Positions 38,510 through 47,006 of a stretch of DNA of 64,000 bases are shown in pieces (within the stretch, counting starts at the first letter, position 1; each line of letters starts with the position of its first letter). Under the pieces are notes generated by a model. That model was not told the DNA's origin, did not search any database, and saw nothing but the letters and a program-made list of their open reading frames with translations. This DNA is from Agrobacterium tumefaciens. GTDB lineage: Bacteria; Pseudomonadota; Alphaproteobacteria; Rhizobiales; Rhizobiaceae. The stretch covers positions 2,725,001 through 2,789,000 of the forward strand of contig NZ_CP039903.1 of the NCBI RefSeq assembly GCF_005221385.1, given 5' to 3'. A program made the position numbers and the translations under genes.

Positions 38510-41091
38510 TCTGCGGCGATGGAATGCGGGCGCGTGCCGGAAGGAATGCGGCAGGTGACAATGGTGCCGTTGCCGGGGCGGCTATCGATTTCGACCGTGC
38601 CATGATGGAGGCTGACAAAACTCTCGACAATGGAAAGGCCAAGCCCCGCGCCGGTCCGCCGCCCACCATTGCCGCGTGTCGCGAAGCGGTCAAATACGGT
38701 CTTCAGCATGTCTTCTGGAATACCCGGGCCCTTATCCGCCACCGAGAACAGGAAGTCGCCCTCGCTGCGCTGGCACGACAGTTCAACTGCGGAGCCTTCC
38801 GGCGCAAAGTTGATTGCATTGGTCAGGAGCTTGATGAGAATCTGCTTCAGGCGCTGATGATCAGCCACCAGACTGCCAAGATGAGCCGGCGCGACGATTT
38901 CAAGCGAAATGCCGCTCTCCTGCAGGCGATCGGCGATCTGCACAGAAACGTCTTCAAGCAATTCGTTCAGATCATTGTCTGAATAATTCAGCTGCATGAT
39001 GCCGGCATCGACGGTCGCAAGATCGAGAATATCGTTGACGATGGTCAAAAGCACCGAGGACGAGGTGGAAATATGGTCGAGATATTCGGCCTGTCGGTCC
39101 GTCAATTGGCCGATGCCGGGCGTCTTCAGGAGGTCGGTGAAACCGATAATATTCGTCAGCGGCGAGCGCAATTCGTAGGAAACATGCTGAACGAAATCGT
39201 TCTTCAGCTCGTCGGCCTTCAGAAGCGCGTCGTTCTTTTCCTTGAGCGCCCTTTCCGCCCGCACGCTGTCGGTCATGTTGACGAAGGTCAGCATGGTCTG
39301 CGCATCCGGCAGCGGAATGATCGCGAAATCGAGTACGAGACCGGAGAGCAGTTCGAGCGTACCCTGTTTGGACGGGCGCTCATCGTCAAAACTGGTAATG
39401 AACTGGCTAAAGGCGCGCCAGCCATCCGGTCTGTCATAGGATTGTGCGCAGGCGGTTTCGATGGCACGGATGTGGGTGCCTGTTTCCGCCTGCTCGGAGG
39501 TTACACCCCAGAGCGCCCGGAATGCCGGGTTGGAGAGGCGAATGCGGCCATCCGCACCGAACACGGCCACACCTTCAGCCAGATGGTCGATGGTTTCGCC
39601 CTGCACCTTCACCAGCGTGTTGTAGCGCATCTGCAGGTCGACCTGTTCGGTCAGGTTTTCAAAAACCCAGGTCGCGCCACCCTGCGGATGGGCGGTCGCG
39701 ATGACCCGCAGCGTCTGCCCATTCGGCAGGTGCCAGAGATCGGTTTTGGTATCGAGCGAACGGTAAACGGCGAGGGCCGTCTCCTTCCAGTTTTTCCAGT
39801 TCAGCTGTTCGGGCAATTTGCCGGCGGTGCGCAGCCTGTCGAGAAGCTCGGAATTATCAGGACCGGATTCGAGGAAAACCAGATCGAGACCCCAAAGGGT
39901 CGCAAAAGCCTGATTGTAGAATTGCAGCCGCTGCCGGCCGTCGAAGATGGCGACGGGCGTCGCCAGATGATCCAGCGTTTCGGCATGGCTCTTGAGAACC
40001 CGCTTGAGTTCTTCGCTGATTGTTTCCGTTTCGGTGGCATCGATGGCGATACCGGCCGAACCCGCCGCGGTCTTGATATCGACAACGTCGAAGAAGGTGC
40101 GGTTGCCGGAGACCACAGTCGAAATGCGATCGTGATAGGGTGATTCCGGCGTTGCGGCCGCGCGTATCTTCTGCCGGGTAACGGTGTTCAACAGCTCGCG
40201 TTTTTCAAGAACGGCCTGATCGGCATCGCGCGCATCCACGGCCTGCGCATAGGCATGGTTGACCCAGGTTAGCTCGCCTTCGCCATTGCGGCGCCAGACG
40301 GGCTGTTCGATGGAATCCAGAAGGTCCTGAAACGTCGAGACCGAGGCGATCAGACGCTCGCGCTCCACCTGCAATTCAGCAAGTTCGGCGCGCAGATTAT
40401 TAAGCGCTACGAAACGTGCAAATGCATTGCCGCCGGAGACCCGGCCTTGAACTTCAATGACTTCGCCGCGCTGCGTCTCGATAGTCAGGTCGAAACTCTG
40501 CGCGTGGCTGCGAAGTTTTTCGAGGGATTTTTCAAGCTGGCTCGCAGAGGACGGTTTCAGCCAGCGCCCGAAGGCCAGAAAATCATGATCCGCTTGCGGC
40601 GCGCCGGTCTCCACGGGTAATTGCCCCAGAAATTCGGGCCGCTTGTCAGCGCCATCCCAGATAACGATGCGCCGGCCCTTATCGGAAATCAGCGCCTCGT
40701 ATTTGGCGATCTTGTGATGGGTTTCGGCAAGCGCCTTGCGGTATTCACTGCTTTCCGACTCGATATTGCCGCGCTGGCGCACCAGCCAGACGACGGAAAA
40801 CAGCGTCGCCGAAAGCATGCCGACAAAGAGCGAATAGGTGATTGTTTCGCCAGAGGAGAACAGCCGCGCACCGGTCTTGGCAACAAGGCCATCCTGCGCC
40901 AGCGCCACACTTGCCGAACCGGCAAGGATCGTCCCCGACATCAGCAAGGGAAGCCGTGAAAAGCCTGTCCGGACCGCGCTGATCGCCAGCCGGCAATGCG
41001 CCAGAACCTGCGCGCTCAATGCCACGCCAGCTTGCGTGTTTTCAACGCGTTGAACTGTCTGCTCGCGCAGATCCGAATTGTGAACCGTCAT
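38506..41091 (-). CDS. divL: DivL-type PAS sensor pseudo-histidine kinase
   Basis: An 861-residue membrane protein: hydrophobic N-terminal segments (about 47-65 and 86-104), several PAS regions, then a dimerisation domain and an HATPase domain. The H-box reads FVQHVSYELRSPL, so tyrosine 639 stands where kinases carry the phosphorylated histidine. The ATPase motifs ADKGPGIP and GLGLSIVESF are intact. A tyrosine there is the hallmark of DivL, which controls CckA and thereby CtrA in Caulobacter. It begins the run divL-tsaE/amgK-murU-addB-addA and overlaps the next gene by four bases. Confidence 0.85.
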   Translation of the reverse strand: MTVHNSDLREQTVQRVENTQAGVALSAQVLAHCRLAISAVRTGFSRLPLLMSGTILAGSASVALAQDGLVAKTGARLFSSGETITYSLFVGMLSATLFSVVWLVRQRGNIESESSEYRKALAETHHKIAKYEALISDKGRRIVIWDGADKRPEFLGQLPVETGAPQADHDFLAFGRWLKPSSASQLEKSLEKLRSHAQSFDLTIETQRGEVIEVQGRVSGGNAFARFVALNNLRAELAELQVERERLIASVSTFQDLLDSIEQPVWRRNGEGELTWVNHAYAQAVDARDADQAVLEKRELLNTVTRQKIRAAATPESPYHDRISTVVSGNRTFFDVVDIKTAAGSAGIAIDATETETISEELKRVLKSHAETLDHLATPVAIFDGRQRLQFYNQAFATLWGLDLVFLESGPDNSELLDRLRTAGKLPEQLNWKNWKETALAVYRSLDTKTDLWHLPNGQTLRVIATAHPQGGATWVFENLTEQVDLQMRYNTLVKVQGETIDHLAEGVAVFGADGRIRLSNPAFRALWGVTSEQAETGTHIRAIETACAQSYDRPDGWRAFSQFITSFDDERPSKQGTLELLSGLVLDFAIIPLPDAQTMLTFVNMTDSVRAERALKEKNDALLKADELKNDFVQHVSYELRSPLTNIIGFTDLLKTPGIGQLTDRQAEYLDHISTSSSVLLTIVNDILDLATVDAGIMQLNYSDNDLNELLEDVSVQIADRLQESGISLEIVAPAHLGSLVADHQRLKQILIKLLTNAINFAPEGSAVELSCQRSEGDFLFSVADKGPGIPEDMLKTVFDRFATRGNGGRRTGAGLGLSIVESFVSLHHGTVEIDSRPGNGTIVTCRIPSGTRPHSIAAE

Positions 41092-41224
41092 CCCCGGTCT
41101 GTCTCCGTCCTATGTGCCGCATCTTCGACAAGACATCCCATTTCGTCCCCGCCGCCCTTTGGCGTGTCCGAATCAAGTCTGATGACAATACCGCCTTCAT
41201 AAATCTGCGGAAAGGGAGCGCGCA

Positions 41225-41261
41225 AAAAAGATGCCGCGCACTTTGTCAAGTGCGCGGCATC
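41225..41261 (-). terminator. Terminator of ahcY
   Basis: A perfect 14-bp stem (GATGCCGCGCACTT / AAGTGCGCGGCATC) with a 4-base loop, followed on the minus strand by a run of six T. It lies about 40 bases after the ahcY stop. Confidence 0.9.
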
Positions 41262-41299
41262 TAGATGTTGTGTAATTTCAGTGGATATTAACTATGATA

Positions 41300-42700
41300 T
41301 TAATATCTGTAGTGTTCGGCCTTGAACGGGCCTTCCTTGGAGATGCCGATATAATCTGCCTGCAGATCGGAAAGTTCAGTTAGCCGCACACCGAGCTTCT
41401 CAAGGTGAAGACGCGCGACCTTCTCATCGAGGTGCTTCGGCAGCACGTAAACTTCGTTCTTGTATTCGCCCTGCTTGGTGAAGAGCTCGATCTGGCCAAG
41501 CACCTGGTTGGTGAAGGACGCAGACATGACGAAGGACGGGTGGCCGGTGGCATTGCCGAGGTTCAGCAGGCGGCCTTCGGACAGAAGAATGATGCGGTTG
41601 CCCTTCGGGAACTCGATCATGTCGACCTGCGGCTTGATGTTCGTCCACTTCAGGTTACGCAGCGATGCGACCTGAATCTCGTTGTCGAAGTGGCCGATAT
41701 TGCCGACGATCGCCATGTCCTTCATCTCGCGCATATGCTCGATGCGGATCACGTCCTTGTTGCCGGTGGTGGTGATGAAGATATCCGCCGAGGAAATGAC
41801 GTCTTCCAGGCGAACGACCTCAAAACCATCCATGGCAGCCTGAAGCGCGCAGATCGGGTCGATTTCGGTGACCTTGACGCGGGCGCCGGCGCCCTGCAGC
41901 GAGGCGGCAGAGCCCTTGCCAACATCGCCGTAACCGCAAACGACGGCGACCTTGCCGGCCATCATCACGTCGGTTGCACGGCGAATGCCGTCTACCAGCG
42001 ATTCCTTGCAGCCGTATTTGTTGTCGAACTTCGACTTGGTGACGCTGTCATTGACGTTGATCGCCGGGAAGGGCAGGAGGCCCTTCTTGCTGAGGTCGTA
42101 AAGACGGTGAACGCCGGTCGTCGTCTCTTCCGTGACGCCCTTCAGCGCGTCGCGCTGCTTGGTGAACCAGCCGGGAGAAGCCTTCAGGCGCTTGTTGATC
42201 TGCGCGAAAAGAATTTCTTCTTCTTCAGAGCCGGGATTGGACAAAACGTCTTCGCCGGCTTCGGCACGTGCGCCAAGCAGGATGTACATGGTGGCATCGC
42301 CGCCATCGTCGAGGATCATGTTGGACAGACCGCCATCGGTCCACTGGAAGATCTTGTCGGTATATTCCCAATATTCCGTCAGGCTTTCACCCTTGACGGC
42401 GAAGACCGGAATGCCAGCCGCTGCAATGGCCGCTGCCGCATGATCCTGCGTCGAGAAGATGTTGCAGGAGGCCCAGCGAACGTCTGCGCCCAGTTCCTTC
42501 AGCGTTTCGATGAGAACGCCGGTCTGGATCGTCATGTGAAGGGAACCGGTGATACGTGCGCCCTTCAGCGGCTTGCTTTCGCCGAACTCCTTGCGGCAGG
42601 ACATCAGGCCGGGCATTTCGGTTTCGGCGATGTCCAGCTCCTTGCGGCCAAATGCGGCAAGGTTGATGTCGGCGACAATGTAGTCCTTCTCAAGGCTCAT
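41300..42700 (-). CDS. ahcY: S-adenosylhomocysteine hydrolase
   Basis: A 466-residue SAH hydrolase with [13 protein letters not shown] near residue 44, the NAD-binding stretch [19 protein letters not shown], and the C-terminal [12 protein letters not shown] that completes the partner's cofactor site. It hydrolyses S-adenosylhomocysteine to homocysteine and adenosine and so keeps methyltransferases active. A dyad-rich element lies 91 to 118 bases upstream of the start and is a candidate operator. It follows ptsH by 127 bases on the same strand and ends at a strong terminator. Confidence 0.97.
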   Translation of the reverse strand: MSLEKDYIVADINLAAFGRKELDIAETEMPGLMSCRKEFGESKPLKGARITGSLHMTIQTGVLIETLKELGADVRWASCNIFSTQDHAAAAIAAAGIPVFAVKGESLTEYWEYTDKIFQWTDGGLSNMILDDGGDATMYILLGARAEAGEDVLSNPGSEEEEILFAQINKRLKASPGWFTKQRDALKGVTEETTTGVHRLYDLSKKGLLPFPAINVNDSVTKSKFDNKYGCKESLVDGIRRATDVMMAGKVAVVCGYGDVGKGSAASLQGAGARVKVTEIDPICALQAAMDGFEVVRLEDVISSADIFITTTGNKDVIRIEHMREMKDMAIVGNIGHFDNEIQVASLRNLKWTNIKPQVDMIEFPKGNRIILLSEGRLLNLGNATGHPSFVMSASFTNQVLGQIELFTKQGEYKNEVYVLPKHLDEKVARLHLEKLGVRLTELSDLQADYIGISKEGPFKAEHYRY

Positions 42701-42790
42701 GAAGTTCTCCAGATCAGAATGCCACGCCTGTTGGCCCGGCTTTTAAACGTAGCAGCGGTTTAGCAGGCCACAAACGATCTGGCAATGATG

Positions 42791-42818
42791 ATATAAAGAG
42801 GTCTTTATGTCTTTATAT
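42791..42818. promoter_or_regulatory. Candidate operator upstream of ahcY
   Basis: ATATAAAGA pairs with TCTTTATAT over a 10-base spacer, and the inner palindrome ATAAAGA-GG-TCTTTAT (42793-42808) uses the same half-site, so three half-sites are present, two as a direct repeat (GTCTTTAT twice). Such dyads upstream of methionine-cycle genes can be targets of ArsR-family SahR-type regulators; that link is inference only. Confidence 0.55.
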
Positions 42819-42827
42819 GTTGCTGGC

Positions 42828-43103
42828 TCAGGCTTCTTCGCCGAACCGGTCGGCCACCAGAGCTTCCAATGCGGCCAGCGCCTCCGACGCCTGATTGCCG
42901 CTTGCCTCGACATAGACGCTGCAGCCGGGGCTGGCCGCCAGCATCATCAGGCCCATGATGGAAGTGCCACCGACGGTCATGCCGTCCTTGGAAACCGTGA
43001 TCGTCGCGTCGAAGCCCTCGACCATCTGAACGAATTTCGCAGATGCCCGGGCGTGGAGACCGCGCTTGTTGATGATCGGCAATTCCCGGGAGAGAGGCGA
43101 CAT
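42828..43103 (-). CDS. ptsH: Phosphocarrier protein HPr
   Basis: A 91-residue HPr with phosphohistidine 17 in KRGLHARASAKF and a regulatory-serine region GGTSIMGLMML (S48), the site that HprK modifies. The ATG at 43103 has GAGAAG eight bases upstream; a GTG at 43118, overlapping the EIIA stop by four bases, would add five residues. Together with EIIA-Man and HprK it forms an incomplete phosphotransfer chain with no sugar permease in view. Confidence 0.93.
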   Translation of the reverse strand: MSPLSRELPIINKRGLHARASAKFVQMVEGFDATITVSKDGMTVGGTSIMGLMMLAASPGCSVYVEASGNQASEALAALEALVADRFGEEA

Positions 43104-43114
43104 GGGCTGACTTC

Positions 43115-43516
43115 TCACTTGCCGCTTAAAACGCGGCTGGCGACGTTGATATATTTGCGGCCGGCATCGGATGCATCCTGAAGGGCCTTGTCCATATTGT
43201 CTTCGCTGCGAACGCCGGCAAGCTTGATCAGCATGGGAAGATTGACCCCGGCGATGACTTCGACATTGCCGTTATTCATGACGGAGATTGCGAGATTGGA
43301 CGGTGTGCCACCGAACATGTCCGTCAGTATGATAACACCATTGCCATCATTGGCACGCGCAACGGCGTCGATGATATCCTGCCGGCGCTGATCCATGTCG
43401 TCTTCGGGACCGATACAAACCGTCTCGATCAATTTCTGGGGACCGACGACATGCTCCAACGCATGGCGAAACTCCTCAGCCAGCTTGCCATGGGTGACAA
43501 GCACTAGTCCGATCAT
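43115..43516 (-). CDS. PTS EIIA component, mannose family
   Basis: A 133-residue EIIA-Man domain protein starting MIGLVLVTHGKLAEEF, with the phosphohistidine at position 9, and DMFGGTPSNLAI near residue 66. It accepts phosphate from HPr. No EIIB, EIIC or EIID genes are near, so a regulatory role is likely. It overlaps the possible GTG start of ptsH and lies 125 bases downstream of hprK. Confidence 0.9.
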   Translation of the reverse strand: MIGLVLVTHGKLAEEFRHALEHVVGPQKLIETVCIGPEDDMDQRRQDIIDAVARANDGNGVIILTDMFGGTPSNLAISVMNNGNVEVIAGVNLPMLIKLAGVRSEDNMDKALQDASDAGRKYINVASRVLSGK

Positions 43517-43641
43517 GAAATGCTCCCTTGCACACGCACTCTCATTGCCGACTATCGCAACGCGGCAATCCTGTCCATCGGTGGGATTTCATCTTGATGA
43601 GGAAAATGCGAATCGCAAGCCTAAAATCGCCCGAATCATCG

Positions 43642-44106
43642 TCACTTCACATTCGTTTTAAAAAGATTCTGAGCAAGTGCAGCAAATTTTCCATAGGGCG
43701 TAAGACTTGCAAGCGGAATGCGCAGAAGCGGAATATGCCCGCCACAGGGCAGCAAAAACGCTTCGTCATCTTCGGGAAGTCTCGGATTTTCCGGTGAAAG
43801 AACTGTCGTAACCGCAAAATGTAGTGGAGCGCTCGCAACGCTGTTGAGCGAAACAATGCCGCTGCCGCGCAACTCCAGCAGGCCGGCAATCGTTTGCGGC
43901 CGCTCGGCAATGATGTGTTCGCCGTCGCGGTACACGAAAATCTGATCGTCCGCGATCAACGCCGCCGGCAATCCGCAGCGTTCAGCCTCGGTCAGAAAAC
44001 TGAAGGCAAGCTCGCTTTTGCCGCTGCCGGATGGTCCCGTGAAGAGGATTCCCGTGTTTTGAACGGTGATGGCGGTGGCGTGCAGGTTGAAGCGTTCAGC
44101 GTTCAT
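43642..44106 (-). CDS. hprK: HPr kinase/phosphorylase, short alphaproteobacterial form
   Basis: A 154-residue protein that corresponds only to the C-terminal kinase domain of Bacillus HprK, with the P-loop GPSGSGKS at residues 24-31, LIADDQIFVY, and ELRGSGIVSLN (the HprK signature). The N-terminal half of the classical enzyme is missing, as is usual in Rhizobiales. It phosphorylates HPr on serine. It overlaps chvG by eleven bases, so sensor kinase and HPr kinase are co-expressed. Confidence 0.92.
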   Translation of the reverse strand: MNAERFNLHATAITVQNTGILFTGPSGSGKSELAFSFLTEAERCGLPAALIADDQIFVYRDGEHIIAERPQTIAGLLELRGSGIVSLNSVASAPLHFAVTTVLSPENPRLPEDDEAFLLPCGGHIPLLRIPLASLTPYGKFAALAQNLFKTNVK

Positions 44107-45886
44107 GGGTTTCGGCCGCCGGCAGCGACAGGGTGAAGCGCGCGCCGGAAATCACGCCGTATTTGTCGACGACATTTTCCGCCCTGAGGCTGCCGCCATG
44201 GGCTTCGGCGATCTGGCGGCTGATGGAAAGGCCAAGGCCGGAATTCTGGCCGAAGCCTTCGCTCGCCGGTCGGTCGGTGTAAAACCGTTCGAAAATCCGG
44301 TCGATATCTTCGGCCTGAATGCCGGGTCCATTGTCTTCCACCTGCACGAGGCAGCGATCCTTGTGGCGGGAAAGACGCACGGTGATGCGGCCACTTTCTT
44401 CTGACACGAAAGAACGGGCATTCTCGATCAGATTGGTGACGATCTGGCTGAGGCGAAGGTCGTGGCCATTCACCACGAAAGAGGTTTTGCTTCCGGCCTT
44501 CCGGTCGGCCACATAGTCGATTGCCACGCTTTTCTTCTTGGTGCTGATCTGGCGGGATATGTCCACCAGCCCCTTCATCAGCACATCGAGGTCGAGCGGC
44601 GAGGCATCGGCGCGCGCCAGCTCGGCATCGAGCCGCGACGCATCCGAAATGTCGCTGATCAAGCGGTCGAGGCGGCGTACATCATGGAAGATGATCTCGG
44701 TCAGCCGTTGCTTCGATTCTTCGGTTTTCGCGCGCGGCAGGGTTTCCACGGCGCTGCGCAGCGAGGTCAGCGGGTTCTTGAGTTCATGACTGACGTCGGC
44801 GGCGAAGCTTTCGATTGCATCGATCCGGTCGTAAAGCGCCGTCGTCATTTCACGCAGGGCAATCGACAGGTTGCCGATTTCATCCTGACGTGCCGAAAAA
44901 TCCGGTATCTCTTCACGCGTTCGCGCCCCGCGGCGTACACGGATCGCGGCGGCCGAAAGCCGCCGCAGCGGTGTGGCGATGGTCGATGACAGAAGCAGCG
45001 ACAGAACGATATTGACCAGCGTGGCGATGCCGAAAACACGCATGATGGCCAGGCGCTCCGCATGCACGATCTTGTCGATATCGCCCGCCTGCGTGGAGAG
45101 CAGCAAGACGCCGAGCACGGCCCGGAAGCGTTGCACCGGCACGGCGACTGAAACGATCAGCTCGCCCTTTTCGGTGACGCGCACGACCGCGCCGCGCACA
45201 CCGGTCAGCGCATTCATGACTTCCGGATAGATCGAACCGTCGCCGCCAGGCGCCTCCTTATATTGCGGAAGGCTGCTCGGCTGCAGCATGCGGTTGAACA
45301 TGCTGGTGAACCAGTCGCCCCAGGTCTGGGTTTCCGGTGTTACCGGCGGCAGATCGAAGCGCAGAACCTGTCCGCGTGAATAAAGATGGCGCGAATCGAG
45401 CAGCAGATTGGCATCGGCATCGAAGAGCCGTGCGCGGGTGCGCGTCGGTGAAATCAGCCGCCGCAGCACTGGCGCCACCCGTTCCGGATTGATCGGGAAG
45501 CTCAAATCCTCGTCATTGGGAGCGGGGGTGATGCTCTGCCCCGCCTGCAATTCGAGAAGCTTTTCGGGATTGATGGTGATCGAATTCGTATCGACCGAAG
45601 CGGAAGCCGAAATCGCGCCGGCGATGATTTCGCCCTGCGTCAGAAGGCTTTCGACCCGCGCGTCGATCAGCCCCTCACGGAACTGGTTGAGATAGAGAAT
45701 ACCGCCGACCAGAACGACCGTCGCCGCGACATTGAAGAAAAGAATGCGGCGCGTGAGGCTGGAAAACACCGCATTGCCGAAAATGCGCCGGATGATCGTC
45801 AGCGGATGGATACGATGGCGGCGTTCGCTGCCGCGTTCTTCGGCATCGTCACTATCCGAGACGGTTTCCGGCGTTTTCTTCAGCAC
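44096..45886 (-). CDS. chvG: Sensor histidine kinase ChvG (ExoS-type)
   Basis: A 596-residue two-component kinase: a first membrane segment (FFNVAATVVLVGGILYL, about 50-66), a periplasmic region of about 215 residues, a second membrane segment near 285-302, a HAMP region, the H-box FAADVSHELKNPLTSL with histidine 367, and an HATPase domain (VEDNGPGI, GLGLSISR). In Agrobacterium ChvG/ChvI responds to acid and is needed for virulence. It lies 56 bases downstream of chvI. Confidence 0.95.
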   Translation of the reverse strand: MLKKTPETVSDSDDAEERGSERRHRIHPLTIIRRIFGNAVFSSLTRRILFFNVAATVVLVGGILYLNQFREGLIDARVESLLTQGEIIAGAISASASVDTNSITINPEKLLELQAGQSITPAPNDEDLSFPINPERVAPVLRRLISPTRTRARLFDADANLLLDSRHLYSRGQVLRFDLPPVTPETQTWGDWFTSMFNRMLQPSSLPQYKEAPGGDGSIYPEVMNALTGVRGAVVRVTEKGELIVSVAVPVQRFRAVLGVLLLSTQAGDIDKIVHAERLAIMRVFGIATLVNIVLSLLLSSTIATPLRRLSAAAIRVRRGARTREEIPDFSARQDEIGNLSIALREMTTALYDRIDAIESFAADVSHELKNPLTSLRSAVETLPRAKTEESKQRLTEIIFHDVRRLDRLISDISDASRLDAELARADASPLDLDVLMKGLVDISRQISTKKKSVAIDYVADRKAGSKTSFVVNGHDLRLSQIVTNLIENARSFVSEESGRITVRLSRHKDRCLVQVEDNGPGIQAEDIDRIFERFYTDRPASEGFGQNSGLGLSISRQIAEAHGGSLRAENVVDKYGVISGARFTLSLPAAETHER

Positions 45887-45942
45887 GTATTTAAGTCCTC
45901 GCCACCATTCTTCGGGTGGTCTCTTCCGATTTGCGTGCCGAT

Positions 45943-46668
45943 TCAGGCCGCTTCGCGGAAGCGATATCCTACGCCATAAAGCGTTTCAATCATATCGAAG
46001 TCGCCATCGACCAGTTTGAACTTCTTGCGAAGGCGCTTGATGTGGCTGTCGATGGTGCGGTCATCCACATAAACCTGCTCATCATAAGCGGCGTCCATCA
46101 GCGCGTCGCGGCTTTTCACCACGCCCGGCCGCTGCGCCAGCGAGTGCAGGATGAGGAATTCGGTGACGGTGAGTGTTACCGGTTCGCCCTTCCAGGTGCA
46201 GGTGTGGCGTTCCTGGTCCATGGCGAGCTGCCCGCGCTCCAGCGTGCGGGCTTGCTGGTCCGCCGTCGGCTTTAGTGCGCCGCCAGTTGCTGGCGCGGCA
46301 TCGCGGCTGCTGGCGCGGCGCAGGATCGCCTTGACGCGTTCCACCAGAAGGCGCTGCGAGAAGGGTTTGGTGATGAAGTCATCCGCGCCCATCTTCAGGC
46401 CGAACAATTCATCGATCTCTTCATCCTTCGAGGTGAGGAAGATCACCGGCAGATCCGATTTCTGACGCAGGCGCCGCAAAAGCTCCATGCCGTCCATGCG
46501 GGGCATTTTAATATCGAAAATGGCGAGCTGCGGCGGACGGGCGATCAACCCGTCAAGCGCGGAGGCGCCGTCCGTATACGTTTCGACCCGGTAGCCTTCG
46601 GCTTCGAGCGCGATCGATACCGAAGTCAGAATATTCCGGTCATCGTCGACAAGCGCGATCGTCTGCAT
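45943..46668 (-). CDS. chvI: Response regulator ChvI (OmpR family)
   Basis: A 241-residue regulator with an N-terminal receiver domain (ALVDDDRN, phospho-aspartate 52 in [20 protein letters not shown] with the switch threonine) and a C-terminal winged helix ([19 protein letters not shown]). The ATG at 46668 gives the length I recall for ChvI and has GGAG nine bases upstream; earlier in-frame starts at 46683 and 46689 are possible. It diverges from pckA, a gene reported to be acid-induced in Agrobacterium. Confidence 0.95.
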   Translation of the reverse strand: MQTIALVDDDRNILTSVSIALEAEGYRVETYTDGASALDGLIARPPQLAIFDIKMPRMDGMELLRRLRQKSDLPVIFLTSKDEEIDELFGLKMGADDFITKPFSQRLLVERVKAILRRASSRDAAPATGGALKPTADQQARTLERGQLAMDQERHTCTWKGEPVTLTVTEFLILHSLAQRPGVVKSRDALMDAAYDEQVYVDDRTIDSHIKRLRKKFKLVDGDFDMIETLYGVGYRFREAA

Positions 46669-47006
46669 GTAGTTGGTCTCCATCGTCATTTTCTCGTAAC
46701 TCCCGACATTCACCCAGCCAGGTTGTGCGCCGCGAGCCACTCTCTTGAGTATAAAGGTGGAACAAATTGTGGCAAAGGAAAACTCGCCCCAAAATCGTAA
46801 GGGTGCGGCGAGCGGATTTCGTGAAAACGCCGCAGCTGGATTTTAATGCGTCTTCAACCGATTTAAAAAGAAATAAAATCTTTTAAATCGATTAATATAT
46901 TGAAATCACTAAGTTTTTTAAAGTTCGGCTCTTGCGTTTCCAAAAGCTGCCACGTATTTTCCGTGAAAATTTCAACGTCCTTACCGTCATTAACAAGGAA
47001 CGCGTC
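46669..47006. promoter_or_regulatory. chvI-pckA divergent intergenic region with an inverted repeat
   Basis: This 338-base gap has no gene. A very AT-rich block (about 46857-46923) contains the perfect inverted repeat CGATTTAAAA (46859-46868) and TTTTAAATCG (46881-46890) with a 12-base spacer. It lies about 117 bases upstream of the pckA start. It may be a binding site for ChvI or another regulator; no motif match is claimed. Confidence 0.5.

Noticed and set aside
42701..42827. SAH or SAM riboswitch upstream of ahcY
   Set aside because: I could not identify the conserved core or pairing pattern of a known SAH or SAM riboswitch; a DNA dyad explains the region better.
43517..43641. Small ORF or RNA between EIIA-Man and hprK
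   Set aside because: The 125-base gap has no supported start site, hairpin with T-tract or conserved pattern that I can identify.
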